Assembly (NCBI GenBank): GCA_016744705.1
Contig: JADGDU010000023.1
Coordinates: 1 to 64,000 of the forward strand
DNA from: Candidatus Krumholzibacteriia bacterium
GTDB lineage: Bacteria > Krumholzibacteriota > Krumholzibacteriia > LZORAL124-64-63
Direction of reading: 5' to 3'
Length of the DNA: 64,000 bases
Part shown: positions 1-9,262 of the stretch, piece by piece
Layout: the number at the start of each line of letters is the position of its first letter
How positions within the stretch are numbered: the first letter of the stretch is position 1
Program-made: the position numbers and the translations under genes
Notes under the pieces: generated by a model
What the model was told of the DNA's origin: nothing
What the model saw: only the letters and a program-made list of their open reading frames with translations
The model's database searches: none

Positions 1-49
1 ATATTAGGATCATCGTCAAAGCATCCCAATCATTCCGGGGGTCCGGCCC

Positions 50-508
50 ATGTTTCCATTCAAAAAAATTCTTTGCCCCACAGACTTCAGTGAGGCCGCG
101 CTCTGCGGTGTCAAAATGGCCCGCGAAATGGCCCTTCGTTTCGAGTCGGAGGTCATTCTGCTGAATGTGCACAAACCCATTCCCCATTTGCCATCGCCTC
201 GCATGGAAGCTTCGGATATCACCTTTGATATCTCTTCCTATGAGAAGGCCGTCATTCTGGATGCCCAGCATTCTCTGGCAGAAATCAGGGACGAATTCCT
301 GGAGGGTGTCTCCAAGACCAAACTCAAAGTTCACATTGGCCATCCCTCCAAAGGCATTCTGCATGTAGCCGAAGAAGAGGGTGTGGATGCGATTTTCATG
401 GCCACCCACGGCCGCACCGGGCTCTCCAAAATCATGTTTGGATCCACGGCCCAGCGGGTGCTGCGGCGAGCCACCTGCCCGGTGATGAGCATCCGGTCCT
501 GCTCCTAG
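50..508 (+). CDS. Universal stress protein, UspA family
   Basis: Small soluble protein of 152 residues with a single Usp domain over nearly its whole length, the usual size for the family. It opens with the typical KKILCPTDFS strand and ends with an ATP-binding loop of the form A-x2-G-x9-G-S (ATHGRTG...GS) followed by CPVMSIR. Usp proteins bind ATP or dimerise and help cells survive stress, but the specific role cannot be read from sequence. The ATG follows a GGGGGT ribosome-binding sequence. Its 3' end overlaps the convergent membrane-protein gene by 4 bases. Confidence 0.93.
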   Translation: MFPFKKILCPTDFSEAALCGVKMAREMALRFESEVILLNVHKPIPHLPSPRMEASDITFDISSYEKAVILDAQHSLAEIRDEFLEGVSKTKLKVHIGHPSKGILHVAEEEGVDAIFMATHGRTGLSKIMFGSTAQRVLRRATCPVMSIRSCS

Positions 509-2244
509 AAGCGGTACATCTCGTAACCAGCCTGGGGCCACGGTTCATCCCGTACGGCCCCGGCTTGAACAAGCGCGTCACGCCAAAACATGGCGCGCTT
601 TTCATCATCTGGCCTGAGTGCAATTTCAACCCGGTCCATTCCCAGGGCATTCATTTCCCTTAAAAAAGCTCCGGCTTTTTCTCGCCCTTCTTCGCAGTCC
701 AGCAAACGTTTGCGCAGTAGACGAACCTCTGGAGGAACCCACCCACTGGCGCCACCAGTTACGGGCAGGCCCGTTTTCAAACTGCGCAAAAGCCACAAAG
801 CTTCCGTGCGATCCTCTGCATCTTCATGGGCCGGCGCCGGCAAAGTGAGCACCGCACCAGCAGTGGCCGCCTCCGGGCTTAACCGTCCATCCATGGGAAC
901 AAGCTGCGCTGGTATGGCGGCGGGCAAGGATAACAGAAAGAGCAATCCCAGAGGCAAAAGCGGCGCGGCCCAGCGGCGATATCCGGTCTGGTATTTCATG
1001 ACCAACTGCTCCACCCCCACGGCAGACCACCAGGCCAGAGCCACCACCATCAACCAGGAAAAGCGCCACACCATACGAAAGGCTTTGAAGGGTGACACCA
1101 GATCCCGGACCCAATCAAAGGGTAAGGGCAAACGAAAACTTGTGCCCGGCAATCCCATGGATGACCCAAACGCAAAGACCAGACCGATGACTCCCAGAAC
1201 CAAAAGGGAGCGGCCAAAACGGCGGCGCTGGAAGGGCAGATACCCCCGCCTCCACCAACCCACGGCAAACAAAGCCAAGGCCAGCCAACCGGGGTGAAGC
1301 ACCTGACGATCACGCCCCAAATAACGTTCTTCTCCTGAAATCCCTTGCCCAATCCAATCGGCAGGGCCACTGCGATACACCCCGCGATTGAAGAAATGCT
1401 GGATGTCTGCACTCCCGGCCAGGACTTCTTTGTCACCCCTTTGAAATTCCGCGTACCGCTGTCCCAGCTGCAACTGGGGCTGGGCTAAAAAGCCCACCGC
1501 CACCACTGTCACAGCCAAAGGCAACATTGTATTTTTGAGCACTGAAAGAATGAGTCCCCTGTTGGCAGTTCTCCTGCGAAAGCGATGAACTAGCCATGCC
1601 GTTTGCAAAACCGTCACACCCATCACCGCATAGGCAAACCCATGCCAGCCCCAGGCGGCTTGCATAACCAGCGAACCACCCAGCAGCCACCAAAACTTCC
1701 CGTTGGAAAGGCCGGCGTTTTGACGGCGCAAAGCCGCGGTCAGAGCGGCCAGACTGAAGAGTACAAAAGGGGGAGGAAGTTGATTCAGATGCCCCAGTTG
1801 GGCATGGGTATAAGGAGCACCGACCAGAGCCAGGGCCGCCACGCCCGCAGCCCAGCGTGATCCACCCGAAGCCAACCAGAGAGTGGCCATGCCTGCAGCC
1901 GCTAATAACAGACTGCCCAGATAAGCAGCGTTGTACAAGCCAGCGGCCGAAGGAGAGAACAGCCAGCGCACCGGCATCACCATCCAGACTTGGCCCAAGA
2001 GAGAGTCCATGAACCCGATGGTCCCGGCAATCGGGTAGAAAACAGGCAAATTCATCCAGGTGGAAACATGAGGCCAGTGGCGAGCACTCCATTCCAGGAT
2101 GCCCACTTGCAACAAGGCATCAATGCCGCCAAAAGGTCCCACCACAGAGCCGGAAAAATTTTTCCACACGGGCCCCAAAAACGAAGCAATCAAAAAAACG
2201 ACGCCCAGCCAGGAAAGCACTGCAATGGATTTTTCCCTGCTCAT
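505..2244 (-). CDS. Polytopic membrane protein, GT-C-like
   Basis: Protein of 579 residues with about ten hydrophobic membrane segments between residues 8 and 450, then a soluble tail of roughly 130 residues that would lie in the periplasm. An early loop with charged and aromatic residues followed by many membrane helices resembles the GT-C glycosyltransferase or YfhO-like architecture, but I recognise no catalytic motif, so the function is unassigned. GGGGG precedes the ATG. Convergent with the stress protein and about 190 bases downstream of citF, so it could be read through from the citrate lyase operon. Confidence 0.75.
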   Translation of the reverse strand: MSREKSIAVLSWLGVVFLIASFLGPVWKNFSGSVVGPFGGIDALLQVGILEWSARHWPHVSTWMNLPVFYPIAGTIGFMDSLLGQVWMVMPVRWLFSPSAAGLYNAAYLGSLLLAAAGMATLWLASGGSRWAAGVAALALVGAPYTHAQLGHLNQLPPPFVLFSLAALTAALRRQNAGLSNGKFWWLLGGSLVMQAAWGWHGFAYAVMGVTVLQTAWLVHRFRRRTANRGLILSVLKNTMLPLAVTVVAVGFLAQPQLQLGQRYAEFQRGDKEVLAGSADIQHFFNRGVYRSGPADWIGQGISGEERYLGRDRQVLHPGWLALALFAVGWWRRGYLPFQRRRFGRSLLVLGVIGLVFAFGSSMGLPGTSFRLPLPFDWVRDLVSPFKAFRMVWRFSWLMVVALAWWSAVGVEQLVMKYQTGYRRWAAPLLPLGLLFLLSLPAAIPAQLVPMDGRLSPEAATAGAVLTLPAPAHEDAEDRTEALWLLRSLKTGLPVTGGASGWVPPEVRLLRKRLLDCEEGREKAGAFLREMNALGMDRVEIALRPDDEKRAMFWRDALVQAGAVRDEPWPQAGYEMYRF

Positions 2245-2434
2245 TCATCCCCCTGATCAGGCAATGTGTAACCACGCCGCTCCAAATATCACCGCATGAT
2301 GCTGGAAGTCAGAATAACCAGAGGGACAGAGACCAGCAACCACACAAGGGAAAAGCCTGCCCCGTTTTGCGGCGACCGGCGGCAGCCAATACCAAATGAA
2401 CTGCCGCCGACACGACATACAGAGCCATCAAAAA
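2245..2434 (-). other. Gap with only tiny ORFs, possible remnant
   Basis: This 190-base gap between citF and the membrane-protein gene holds no complete gene of normal size. On the minus strand a 40-codon ORF starts six bases after the citF stop (MALYVVSAAVHLVL...), and in another frame a membrane-like stretch (VWLLVSVPLVILTSSIMR) ends at a stop. Together they read like a small membrane protein broken by a frameshift, but chance cannot be excluded. Confidence 0.25.
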
Positions 2435-3991
2435 TCAGTCGCCAACCTGGCGCACACTATCAATGACCGTTCCGTCCACCCACTTGATGGCCGCCACAAC
2501 TTTTTTGCCCAGGTGGGGCTTGTCTGCCGGGCCACCGCAAATATCTTCCACTTCGGATTTGATTTCCGTCAAAGTGCGCAAAGGCAGGCTGCTGCCCCGC
2601 AGCTTCTCCAGCAGATCTCGCCGCAAGGGATTGATGGCGATGCCGCGCTCAGTGACGATCACATCGACCAATTCTCCTGGTCCACACAGAGTGGTCACCT
2701 CATCGACCACCACCGGAATGCGGTCACGGAAGCTGGGAATGGGCAGAATGGTGCACTTGCTGGCCAGGCAGTTTTGCCAACCACCAATGCCATGCAACAG
2801 GCGGCCGTCACTGTGCGTCACCACGTTGGCATTGAAATGGGTGTCCACTTCTGTAGCGCCCAAAACCACCGCATCCAGCATAGAGGCGAAGTTACCTTTG
2901 CCATGCCAGTTGTAACTGGTGAACGGCGAAGTGTCCAGGTGGCCGGGATTTTCCCGCATGGAGCGCACCCCTTCGAGGTCAAAAGTTTGGCCATCGAGGA
3001 TGTAATCCGTCAGCCCTTCTTCCAACATATCCACCAGATACTGGGTGGAGCCGCCACGCACAAAGCGGGCTTTGATGTTGCGTTCGCGCATCATGTCCCG
3101 TAGGAAGAGTGCGAAGCTCAGTGCGGTGCCACCGGCGCCAGCCTGGAAGCTGAACCCGTCCTGCACAATGCCGGCTTCATCACAGAAACGGGCGGTCAAT
3201 TCGGCGATGAGCAAACGGTCCGGAGATTTGGTGATCTGGGTGGTTCCACTGACGATTTTACTGGCATCGCCAATGCTATCCATGACCACAACCTGATCCA
3301 CATTGTTGCCCTGAATTTGCCAGGGCACACAGGGAAAGGGCACCAGATTATCAGTGACGGCGATGACGTGATCAGCATATTCACTGTCGGCCAAGGCAAA
3401 ACCCAGCAACCCGCAAGCGGTGGGGCCGCGGTCGCCGGTGGCGTTGCCGAAAGGATCAGCAGTGGGAGCAGCGATGACTGCGATATCCACCTTCACATCC
3501 CCATCCTGAATGGCCTGGTAGCGTCCGCCATGACTGCGCAGAACGGCCATGCCTTTCATTTTGCCACGGGTGCAATAGTCGCCCAGAGGGCCGTTCATGC
3601 TACCTTCGATGTGGTGGATGACACCACTTTCCATCAAATCAATCATGCCGGCATGGCAAGGGAAACTGGCACTGGGAAACCAGCGCAAATTTTTGACGCC
3701 CAGTTCCGCTGCGGCGGCAAAGACGGCATTGGCCACATGATCGCCATTGCGCAAATGATGGTGCGTGCTGATGGTCATGCCATCGCGCAGGCCAGCGTTG
3801 ATCAAGGCGTCCTTGATGTTCGCCACGATCTTGTCGCCATCGGCAGGGTAATCGGCACTGCTGCGGATGGGGGCTCCCCGTTTGCGCCCTTCAGGCCTGT
3901 ATTTCCCCACGCCCTGATAAGGGACGGCGGCCTGACCATTGATCTCCACAGGCACCATGCGCCCGGCGGCGTTTTTTACCAGCCTGGTCAT
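2435..3991 (-). CDS. citF: Citrate lyase alpha subunit (citrate CoA-transferase)
   Basis: Full-length CitF-like protein of 518 residues. CitF exchanges the acetyl group on the acyl-carrier subunit for citrate, giving citryl-ACP, which CitE then cleaves to oxaloacetate and acetyl-ACP. The whole chain resembles the family, including GSTQYLVDMLEEGL and GPGELVDVIVTERG in the second half. The ATG shares one base with the stop codon of the upstream fused subunit and is preceded by GGGAGGAGAGTG, so an in-frame GTG one codon earlier is less likely. Co-transcribed with the fusion gene. No citC, citX or citG maturation gene is present in the window. Confidence 0.92.
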   Translation of the reverse strand: MTRLVKNAAGRMVPVEINGQAAVPYQGVGKYRPEGRKRGAPIRSSADYPADGDKIVANIKDALINAGLRDGMTISTHHHLRNGDHVANAVFAAAAELGVKNLRWFPSASFPCHAGMIDLMESGVIHHIEGSMNGPLGDYCTRGKMKGMAVLRSHGGRYQAIQDGDVKVDIAVIAAPTADPFGNATGDRGPTACGLLGFALADSEYADHVIAVTDNLVPFPCVPWQIQGNNVDQVVVMDSIGDASKIVSGTTQITKSPDRLLIAELTARFCDEAGIVQDGFSFQAGAGGTALSFALFLRDMMRERNIKARFVRGGSTQYLVDMLEEGLTDYILDGQTFDLEGVRSMRENPGHLDTSPFTSYNWHGKGNFASMLDAVVLGATEVDTHFNANVVTHSDGRLLHGIGGWQNCLASKCTILPIPSFRDRIPVVVDEVTTLCGPGELVDVIVTERGIAINPLRRDLLEKLRGSSLPLRTLTEIKSEVEDICGGPADKPHLGKKVVAAIKWVDGTVIDSVRQVGD

Positions 3992-5256
3992 CACTCTCCT
4001 CCCTTTTCAGTCATTTTCCCGTTCAGACGGGATCCGGGTTTGTCATGGGTGTCGCGCCAGTCAGGTGGGAGCAGGCCAACTTTGATGGCCACTTCAATGG
4101 TCGTCAGGGCTCGCTTCACCACGGGGGCATCAATCATTTTACTGCCCAGACTGACCACACCCAAGCCTTTGGCTTCGGCAATTTCAAAAGCCTTCACAAT
4201 TTTTTGGGCTCGATCCATTTCCGAGGCATCAGGGGCAAAAGCCTCATGCACCACCTGAATTTGTCGGGGATGGATGCAGCCCTTACCCACAAAGCCCAAG
4301 CTCTTGGCCTCAAGGATGGAATCACGTAAGGCATCCATATCGCTCACATCACTAAAGACGGTATCGACGGGCTGAATTCCTGCAGCCTTGGCTCCGTTAA
4401 TAACCTGGGCCCGGGCCCAGAAACTCTCTGTTCCCCGGTTGGTTCGCTGTGCACCGATGTCTGCGGTGTAATCTTCCAGGCCCACAGAAAGAGCAATGAC
4501 ATTTTTATGGGCCATGGCAATATCATAAGCCTTCCAAGCACCCAAAGCCGATTCGATAATGGGCATGAGATACACAGGAGACTGGTTGCCGATGCGGTGG
4601 TTGATGGCATCAATGCGTTCAGCCACCGCCGTGATCTGGTCGGGGTCTTCCACTTTGGGAATAAGCACCAGATTCACATGGTGAGGGATGATCCATTCCA
4701 AATCATCCAACCCACGGGACCCCTGGTTGATGCGCACCATGCGTTCGGAACCATAAAAGTTCACCGCTCGCAGAGCGTTGCGCACCAAGCAACGCGCAGA
4801 ATCTTTTTCCGTAGGTGCTACGGAATCTTCAAGATCAAGGATGATGCCATCGGGTTGATGAAGGCCAGCATTCACATAGAATTTGGGTTCGTTTCCCGGC
4901 AGGTACAGCCGGCTGCGGCGCAGGCGATCCGCCGAGCTGTCCGACAGGCAGTGCTCCTTCGTGGGCAAAAGAAACTCTGCGGCAGGCTCGTGCCCCGCCC
5001 GGCGCACGGCCGTTTCCAGTCTTGCTGCCAGAGCAAAAGGCAGTGCCCCCATATCCTGTACCGAGACAGTGGCATTCTCAACGCCCAATGCCTCGCACCC
5101 CTGAGCCATGAGGGCCCTGATGCGATCCCCGAACAATCCTTCGACCTTGGAATTCAGTTGGATTTGCAGGCCACCACTGGTTTTTAATTCCACTGCTACA
5201 TGGCAGTCGGAACGAACCTTGGGACCATGTTTTCCGGCGTCACCGATCGCTGGCAT
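3991..5256 (-). CDS. Fused citrate lyase gamma (ACP) and beta subunits
   Basis: Protein of 421 residues joining two citrate lyase subunits that are normally separate. Residues 1-95 look like CitD, the acyl carrier: Ser16 in the context VRSDCHV aligns with the serine that carries the phosphoribosyl-dephospho-CoA group, and SKVEGLFGDRI follows. From about residue 112 (RLRRSRLYLPGNEPKFY) the chain is CitE, with ILDLEDSVAP, the RINQ arginine segment and GLEDYTADIG as substrate and metal-binding regions. CitE cleaves citryl-ACP to acetyl-ACP and oxaloacetate. The ATG has an AAAGG sequence eight bases upstream. Overlaps citF by one base. Confidence 0.9.
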   Translation of the reverse strand: MPAIGDAGKHGPKVRSDCHVAVELKTSGGLQIQLNSKVEGLFGDRIRALMAQGCEALGVENATVSVQDMGALPFALAARLETAVRRAGHEPAAEFLLPTKEHCLSDSSADRLRRSRLYLPGNEPKFYVNAGLHQPDGIILDLEDSVAPTEKDSARCLVRNALRAVNFYGSERMVRINQGSRGLDDLEWIIPHHVNLVLIPKVEDPDQITAVAERIDAINHRIGNQSPVYLMPIIESALGAWKAYDIAMAHKNVIALSVGLEDYTADIGAQRTNRGTESFWARAQVINGAKAAGIQPVDTVFSDVSDMDALRDSILEAKSLGFVGKGCIHPRQIQVVHEAFAPDASEMDRAQKIVKAFEIAEAKGLGVVSLGSKMIDAPVVKRALTTIEVAIKVGLLPPDWRDTHDKPGSRLNGKMTEKGGE

Positions 5257-5303
5257 AGGACACGCCTTTCGAGTACAAATGATAGATGCTCAGGCCGCAC
5301 CCC

Positions 5304-5333
5304 GGCCATTTCCCTGTACTGTTAAAAATGGCC
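5304..5333 (-). repeat. Inverted repeat in the citrate lyase leader
   Basis: Perfect 8-bp arms GGCCATTT and AAATGGCC separated by 14 bases, ending 48 bases upstream of the citDE start. It may be an operator or an mRNA leader hairpin; no T-run follows it on the minus strand, so it is not a standard terminator. Confidence 0.45.
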
Positions 5334-5643
5334 CAGAAGAGTATGGGGGGCAAGGCAGAAGGGTAAATTCCACGGTATAACAGGATCTCGTTTCTCCAAT
5401 TTTTGCTGGCGGCTTTCCCGCAAGCAAGAGCCACGCCGAGCACCGTCGTAAAGATTTCTCGTACGCCACAACAGGCCAAAATGTAAAAGAGATTGCCAAT
5501 AGGGAACTTACCAACGATGAAGCTGTGGATTTGTTGGTAACTTGAGGGCTAAAAACTCGCCTTATTTTTAGCACTTTCGTGAGGTATCGCTAAACACGTG
5601 AAATGTAACAACTTAAACCCCGTCAACCTGTCAAGTTCAGCCT

Positions 5644-5672
5644 TGTGGAAAACCAACCAAACCTGTGGATAA
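5644..5672 (+). promoter_or_regulatory. Pair of consensus DnaA boxes
   Basis: TGTGGAAAA (5644-5652) and TGTGGATAA (5664-5672) both fit the reverse complement of TTWTNCACA; the second is the perfect strong box. Both have the same orientation, with near matches at 5524 (TGTGGATTT) and 5676 (CGTGGACAA). dnaA itself is not in the window. This could be a DnaA-regulated promoter, part of an origin, or chance. Confidence 0.4.
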
Positions 5673-5689
5673 CTCGTGGACAATCTCAC

Positions 5690-5736
5690 ATAAAAAACCA
5701 CGGGCGAAAAGTTTTGCTACTTTTTCGCCCGTGGTT
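5690..5736 (-). terminator. Rho-independent terminator of pepD
   Basis: A perfect 15-bp inverted repeat (5696-5710/5722-5736, GC-rich core CCACGGGCG) with an 11-base loop. Read on the minus strand it is followed at once by a run of six T, about 80 bases after the pepD stop codon. Confidence 0.88.
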
Positions 5737-5813
5737 GGCTTTCTCATTTACTTTTTTGCATTCCAGTGTTCACCACAAAACAGATAGGCTTACTCCGGGA
5801 TACAGTCCTTTTC

Positions 5814-7268
5814 TCAGCCCTTGGCCACCTCGGCCAGGGTGGCTGCAAAAAGCTTCCAGATCTTTTGCACGGAACTGATTTGAACTTTCTCATCGGGAGA
5901 GTGGGCTCCCCGAATGTTCGGTCCAAAAGAAACGATGTCCAGATCGGGATATTTCTCCGTCAGCAGCCCACATTCCAAGCCCGCATGAATGGCCAGCAAA
6001 TCGGCATCCGCACCAAAGGCGGCCTTGTATTTTTTGCGGGTGACGGCCAACAGCTGGCTCTTCATATTGGGTTTCCAGCCGGGGTAACCTTCAGGTTGTA
6101 TCACATCGGCCCCTGCCATGATGCCAATGGCCTTGTGCTGGGTCACCAAATTCTCCAGAGAAGGCATGATGGACGAACGGCTGCAGCATACGATGCGCAC
6201 CTTGGAGCCCTTGGTTGCCACAACACCCAGATTGGTGCTGGTCTCAACCAAACCGGCAATGTCCTGGCTCATACCCGTCACGCCGTTGGGAATGGCCGCC
6301 AACAGACGCAAAGTATTCAAACTGGTGGCCAGGCTGAAGCAGCGGGGAGCCTGCACTGCGCTGACTTTCCACTCGAAACCATCATCAATACCAGCCAGTT
6401 CATCAGCCAGGATCCGGGCCAGGAAGGTATCCACCAGTTTTTTGAACTTGCGGCCATCGGCTTTGGCGATCACCACTTTAACTTCAGATTCCCGGGGAAT
6501 GGCGTTGCGCATGCTACCACCATTGATCTCCACAAGGCGCAGATCCATCTCTTCAGAGACGGCCAGCAACACACGGGTGAGGATCTTGATGGCGTTGCCA
6601 CGGTTTTCATGGATGTTCAGGCCAGAGTGGCCCCCACGCAGCCCACCCAGAGTAATCTTGCGGCCACCACTGTCCTTGGGTGCCCGGGTGGCTTTGTTTT
6701 TCAGCTCGAAGACTGAGTCTCGGCCACCGGCGCAGCCAATAAAAATGGCGTCGTCGTCTTCAGAATCGAGGTTGATCATGGCACGGGATTCAAAAAATCC
6801 GGCTTCCACGCCGGCGGCTCCGGTCAGGCCGCGTTCTTCGTCCACGGTCAACAGAACTTCCACAGGACCGTGAGGTACTTTTTCGTCGGCCAAAGCCAAG
6901 CCCATGGCCACACCAATGCCATTGTCAGCGCCCAGAGTGGTGCCTTCGGCTGTGACCCAATCACCGTTGATTTTTAATTTCAGGCCATCGGTTTCAAAAT
7001 CGTGTTTGGTGGCGGAGTTCTTCTCGCAAACCATGTCCACATGACCCTGGATCAAAATGGGAGCAGCCTTTTCCAGACCTTTGGTAGCGGGAATGCGAAT
7101 CAGCAAATTTCCCACTTTGTCCGACGACCAGGACAGACCACGCTCGTCGGCCCAGCCCTGGAACATTTTCATCACGCCGGTTTCGTTACCGGAACCGTGA
7201 GGGATATCACACATTTTTTCGAAAATTTGCCAGACGGCTGCGGGCTGAAGTTTGTTCAGTTTGGCCAT
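5814..7268 (-). CDS. pepD: Aminoacyl-histidine dipeptidase (PepD, M20)
   Basis: Zinc exopeptidase of 484 residues, nearly the same length as E. coli PepD (485). It hydrolyses Xaa-His and other dipeptides in the cytoplasm. The M20 metal and catalytic residues are visible in order: the HVDMV histidine and aspartate, LGADNGIG with the bridging aspartate, the glutamate pair in VDEERG, NLDSED, and the late histidine in HAGLECG. There is no signal peptide. AAGGAG sits five bases before the ATG. Transcribed alone and ended by a strong hairpin terminator. Confidence 0.96.
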   Translation of the reverse strand: MAKLNKLQPAAVWQIFEKMCDIPHGSGNETGVMKMFQGWADERGLSWSSDKVGNLLIRIPATKGLEKAAPILIQGHVDMVCEKNSATKHDFETDGLKLKINGDWVTAEGTTLGADNGIGVAMGLALADEKVPHGPVEVLLTVDEERGLTGAAGVEAGFFESRAMINLDSEDDDAIFIGCAGGRDSVFELKNKATRAPKDSGGRKITLGGLRGGHSGLNIHENRGNAIKILTRVLLAVSEEMDLRLVEINGGSMRNAIPRESEVKVVIAKADGRKFKKLVDTFLARILADELAGIDDGFEWKVSAVQAPRCFSLATSLNTLRLLAAIPNGVTGMSQDIAGLVETSTNLGVVATKGSKVRIVCCSRSSIMPSLENLVTQHKAIGIMAGADVIQPEGYPGWKPNMKSQLLAVTRKKYKAAFGADADLLAIHAGLECGLLTEKYPDLDIVSFGPNIRGAHSPDEKVQISSVQKIWKLFAATLAEVAKG

Positions 7269-7314
7269 GATTGCTCCTTATGCGGTCAACGTTTCAGGGG
7301 TTGGGTCCATTTAA

Positions 7315-9114
7315 TTAATATCCATACTGTAGGACCAGGCCCCAATCCCCAGCAGCCACCAGGCTACCGCATGGGTCCAGATCCACTGCGTACAAGAGGT
7401 CGTGTCTTCCCGGATGCACGGGTTGCCAGTTCAGGCCATCATACATGACGACTGTTCCATTGTAACCCACAGCGTAGGTGTTGCCCTCACCGTCGCCGGT
7501 GACATCATACAGTGAAAACAGGGAAACGCCATCCTGCACTAGCCAGGGGGTATCCTCTCCCAGTTCATCGCCCTGGTTCAAGACCAGGCCGCCACTTCCC
7601 ACAACTACGGTTTGGCCGTCTTCCCGGCACCAAACACCATTCAAGGTGAGCTCGGTTCCACTGTCCAGGCTGCGCCAAGCGGAACCATTAAAAAAGAGAA
7701 TGCTACCATCGGCTCCCACTGCATAGACTTCCTGGGAGTTGCGACCGTGCACAGCCGACAGAGCCTGGGTGGTGCCACTGTCCATGGTCTCCCAACTGAC
7801 ACCGTCAAAATGAACGATGGTACCAGCATCGCCCGCAGCAAAAATATTTCCCGAATGAGTGCCCCAAATGCTTTCCAGGTTGGCTCCACTTTGCAGGCGC
7901 CAGGTTTCCCAGGGCTGGCCGTCACGATAGCGGGCAATGGTTCCTTCGGAGCCAACAACGAAGAAATCATCTTCGGTTTCACCCCAAATCCCTGAATAAG
8001 AGATGCCTTCCATGGAGGGAGCAATGTTTTGCCAGCCGCCGCCCAAGGATTGCAAGACCACTCCCTGCTTACCCACCGCAAAAACCTTTTGGCAGGACGG
8101 CGCCCACACATCATTGAACCAGCGAGTGTGCCCGACGCGCAAAATTTGCCAGGCCGGATCGGTCATGCGCTGCAGGAGGCCGTTGTACCCTGTCATCAGG
8201 ATGGCGCTGTCCTGGTCGTCCCACATTCCGTACATGTAACGGCCTTCGGCGATGGTTTGGGGATGCCAGTTATTGTCGCCTCGTGTCAGGAAAATACCGT
8301 TGGCACCGATGGCCACCGGGGGCTGCCCAGGCAGACCGCGCACGGACCAAAGACGTTCTGTAGTGCCGCTGTTCTCGGACGTCCACTCAACACCGTCGTA
8401 GTGGATGATTTGCCCCAAGCCGCCCACTGCGTAAATATCCGCAGGGCCGAAACCCCAGACACTGTCCAATGGCTCAGTGATGCCCGTGTCCTGAAATTCC
8501 CACTCCTGCCCATCAAAATGCAGCATGGTTCCCAAATTTCCACAAACATAGATATTGTCCGGGCCGGTGCCCCAGCAACTGTAAAGCTTAACGTTGGTGC
8601 CGCTGTCCAGAGCGCTCCAGTTTTCACCATCGAAGTGAACCAGAGAACCGGCGTTGCCCACGGCATAAACATCGTCCCAGCTGGAGCCCCAAATGCCATT
8701 GAGGGTGCTGCTTGAATGGGTGTACCGACCAGTCCACTCCTGGCCATCGTATTGGTAACAAATGCCATCATCCCCCACGGCCAGAACATGGTCGCCATCG
8801 GAACCCCAAATGCCCTTCAAAGTGGGGGAATAATCCAGCTGCCAGTGCTGCCAAGCCCCGTTTTCGAAATGGCGGATGCTGCCAAACTCGCCCACGGTGA
8901 AAAAATTGTCGGCAGTGAGGCCCCACACAGCGCGCAGGGTGTATTCGGGCTCAAGAGTGATGGTCCAGGCGAGATCGTTGTCTGGAGCGATGACGGGATC
9001 ATCATCGGAACAACCGGACAAGGTTGCCAATAAAAGGATTAGCAGAAAGAGAGAGAGTGAGAAGCTCCGGGCCTGGCCTGGGCATGATAAAAAAGATGTA
9101 CGGAATCTGTGCAT
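7315..9114 (-). CDS. Lipoprotein with two predicted beta-propellers
   Basis: Protein of 599 residues with a lipoprotein signal (hydrophobic run then LSGC) near residues 20-35, predicted to be outer-membrane anchored. The rest is about fourteen repeats of roughly 40 residues, each of the form L-x-x-V/I-W-G...D-x-Y-A-V-G-x-x-G-x-I-x-H-F-D-G-x-x-W, consistent with two seven-bladed propellers of the YCF48/BNR type. Repeats 6-8 and 12-14 are more degenerate. Such propellers are binding scaffolds; the ligand is unknown. The ribosome-binding site before the ATG is weak. No obvious operon partner. Confidence 0.85.
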   Translation of the reverse strand: MHRFRTSFLSCPGQARSFSLSLFLLILLLATLSGCSDDDPVIAPDNDLAWTITLEPEYTLRAVWGLTADNFFTVGEFGSIRHFENGAWQHWQLDYSPTLKGIWGSDGDHVLAVGDDGICYQYDGQEWTGRYTHSSSTLNGIWGSSWDDVYAVGNAGSLVHFDGENWSALDSGTNVKLYSCWGTGPDNIYVCGNLGTMLHFDGQEWEFQDTGITEPLDSVWGFGPADIYAVGGLGQIIHYDGVEWTSENSGTTERLWSVRGLPGQPPVAIGANGIFLTRGDNNWHPQTIAEGRYMYGMWDDQDSAILMTGYNGLLQRMTDPAWQILRVGHTRWFNDVWAPSCQKVFAVGKQGVVLQSLGGGWQNIAPSMEGISYSGIWGETEDDFFVVGSEGTIARYRDGQPWETWRLQSGANLESIWGTHSGNIFAAGDAGTIVHFDGVSWETMDSGTTQALSAVHGRNSQEVYAVGADGSILFFNGSAWRSLDSGTELTLNGVWCREDGQTVVVGSGGLVLNQGDELGEDTPWLVQDGVSLFSLYDVTGDGEGNTYAVGYNGTVVMYDGLNWQPVHPGRHDLLYAVDLDPCGSLVAAGDWGLVLQYGY

Positions 9115-9198
9115 TATTTAGGCGATCCTGACCTTCTAAACAACGGAAAATTCAGTTTGGGCTTTGACCTGAAAAAGGAATGAGCCCGCATCTGATGG

Positions 9199-9225
9199 GG
9201 ACGGCATTGTACCACAATACCGTCC
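9199..9225. repeat. 12-bp inverted repeat between the M1 and propeller genes
   Basis: GGACGGCATTGT and ACAATACCGTCC pair with one mismatch around a three-base loop. It lies downstream of the M1 peptidase and upstream of the propeller lipoprotein, both on the minus strand. No T-run follows, so it may be an operator or a weak terminator. Confidence 0.5.
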
Positions 9226-9262
9226 AAAGGTTGCACGGAATTGCGCGGCAATCACAAAAAAG

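Larger units (their letters stand above)
5257..5813. other. 557-base gene-free region rich in inverted repeats
   Basis: No convincing gene is present. From the citrate lyase side the region holds a perfect 8-bp inverted repeat (5304-5311/5326-5333), TTACCAAC/GTTGGTAA (5508-5515/5533-5540), GCTAAAAA/TTTTTAGC (5548-5555/5565-5572), two consensus DnaA boxes and the pepD terminator. It must carry the citrate lyase promoter, but no clear -35/-10 pair stands out. Confidence 0.7.

Noticed and set aside
2396-4258. Long plus-strand open frames over the citrate lyase genes
   Set aside because: They run antisense to citF and the CitD-CitE fusion, which have clear family matches and ribosome-binding sites.
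7315-9114. Possible tandem DNA repeat or CRISPR-like array
   Set aside because: The regular spacing comes from about 14 protein repeats of roughly 40 residues in one open frame; the DNA repeats are not identical.
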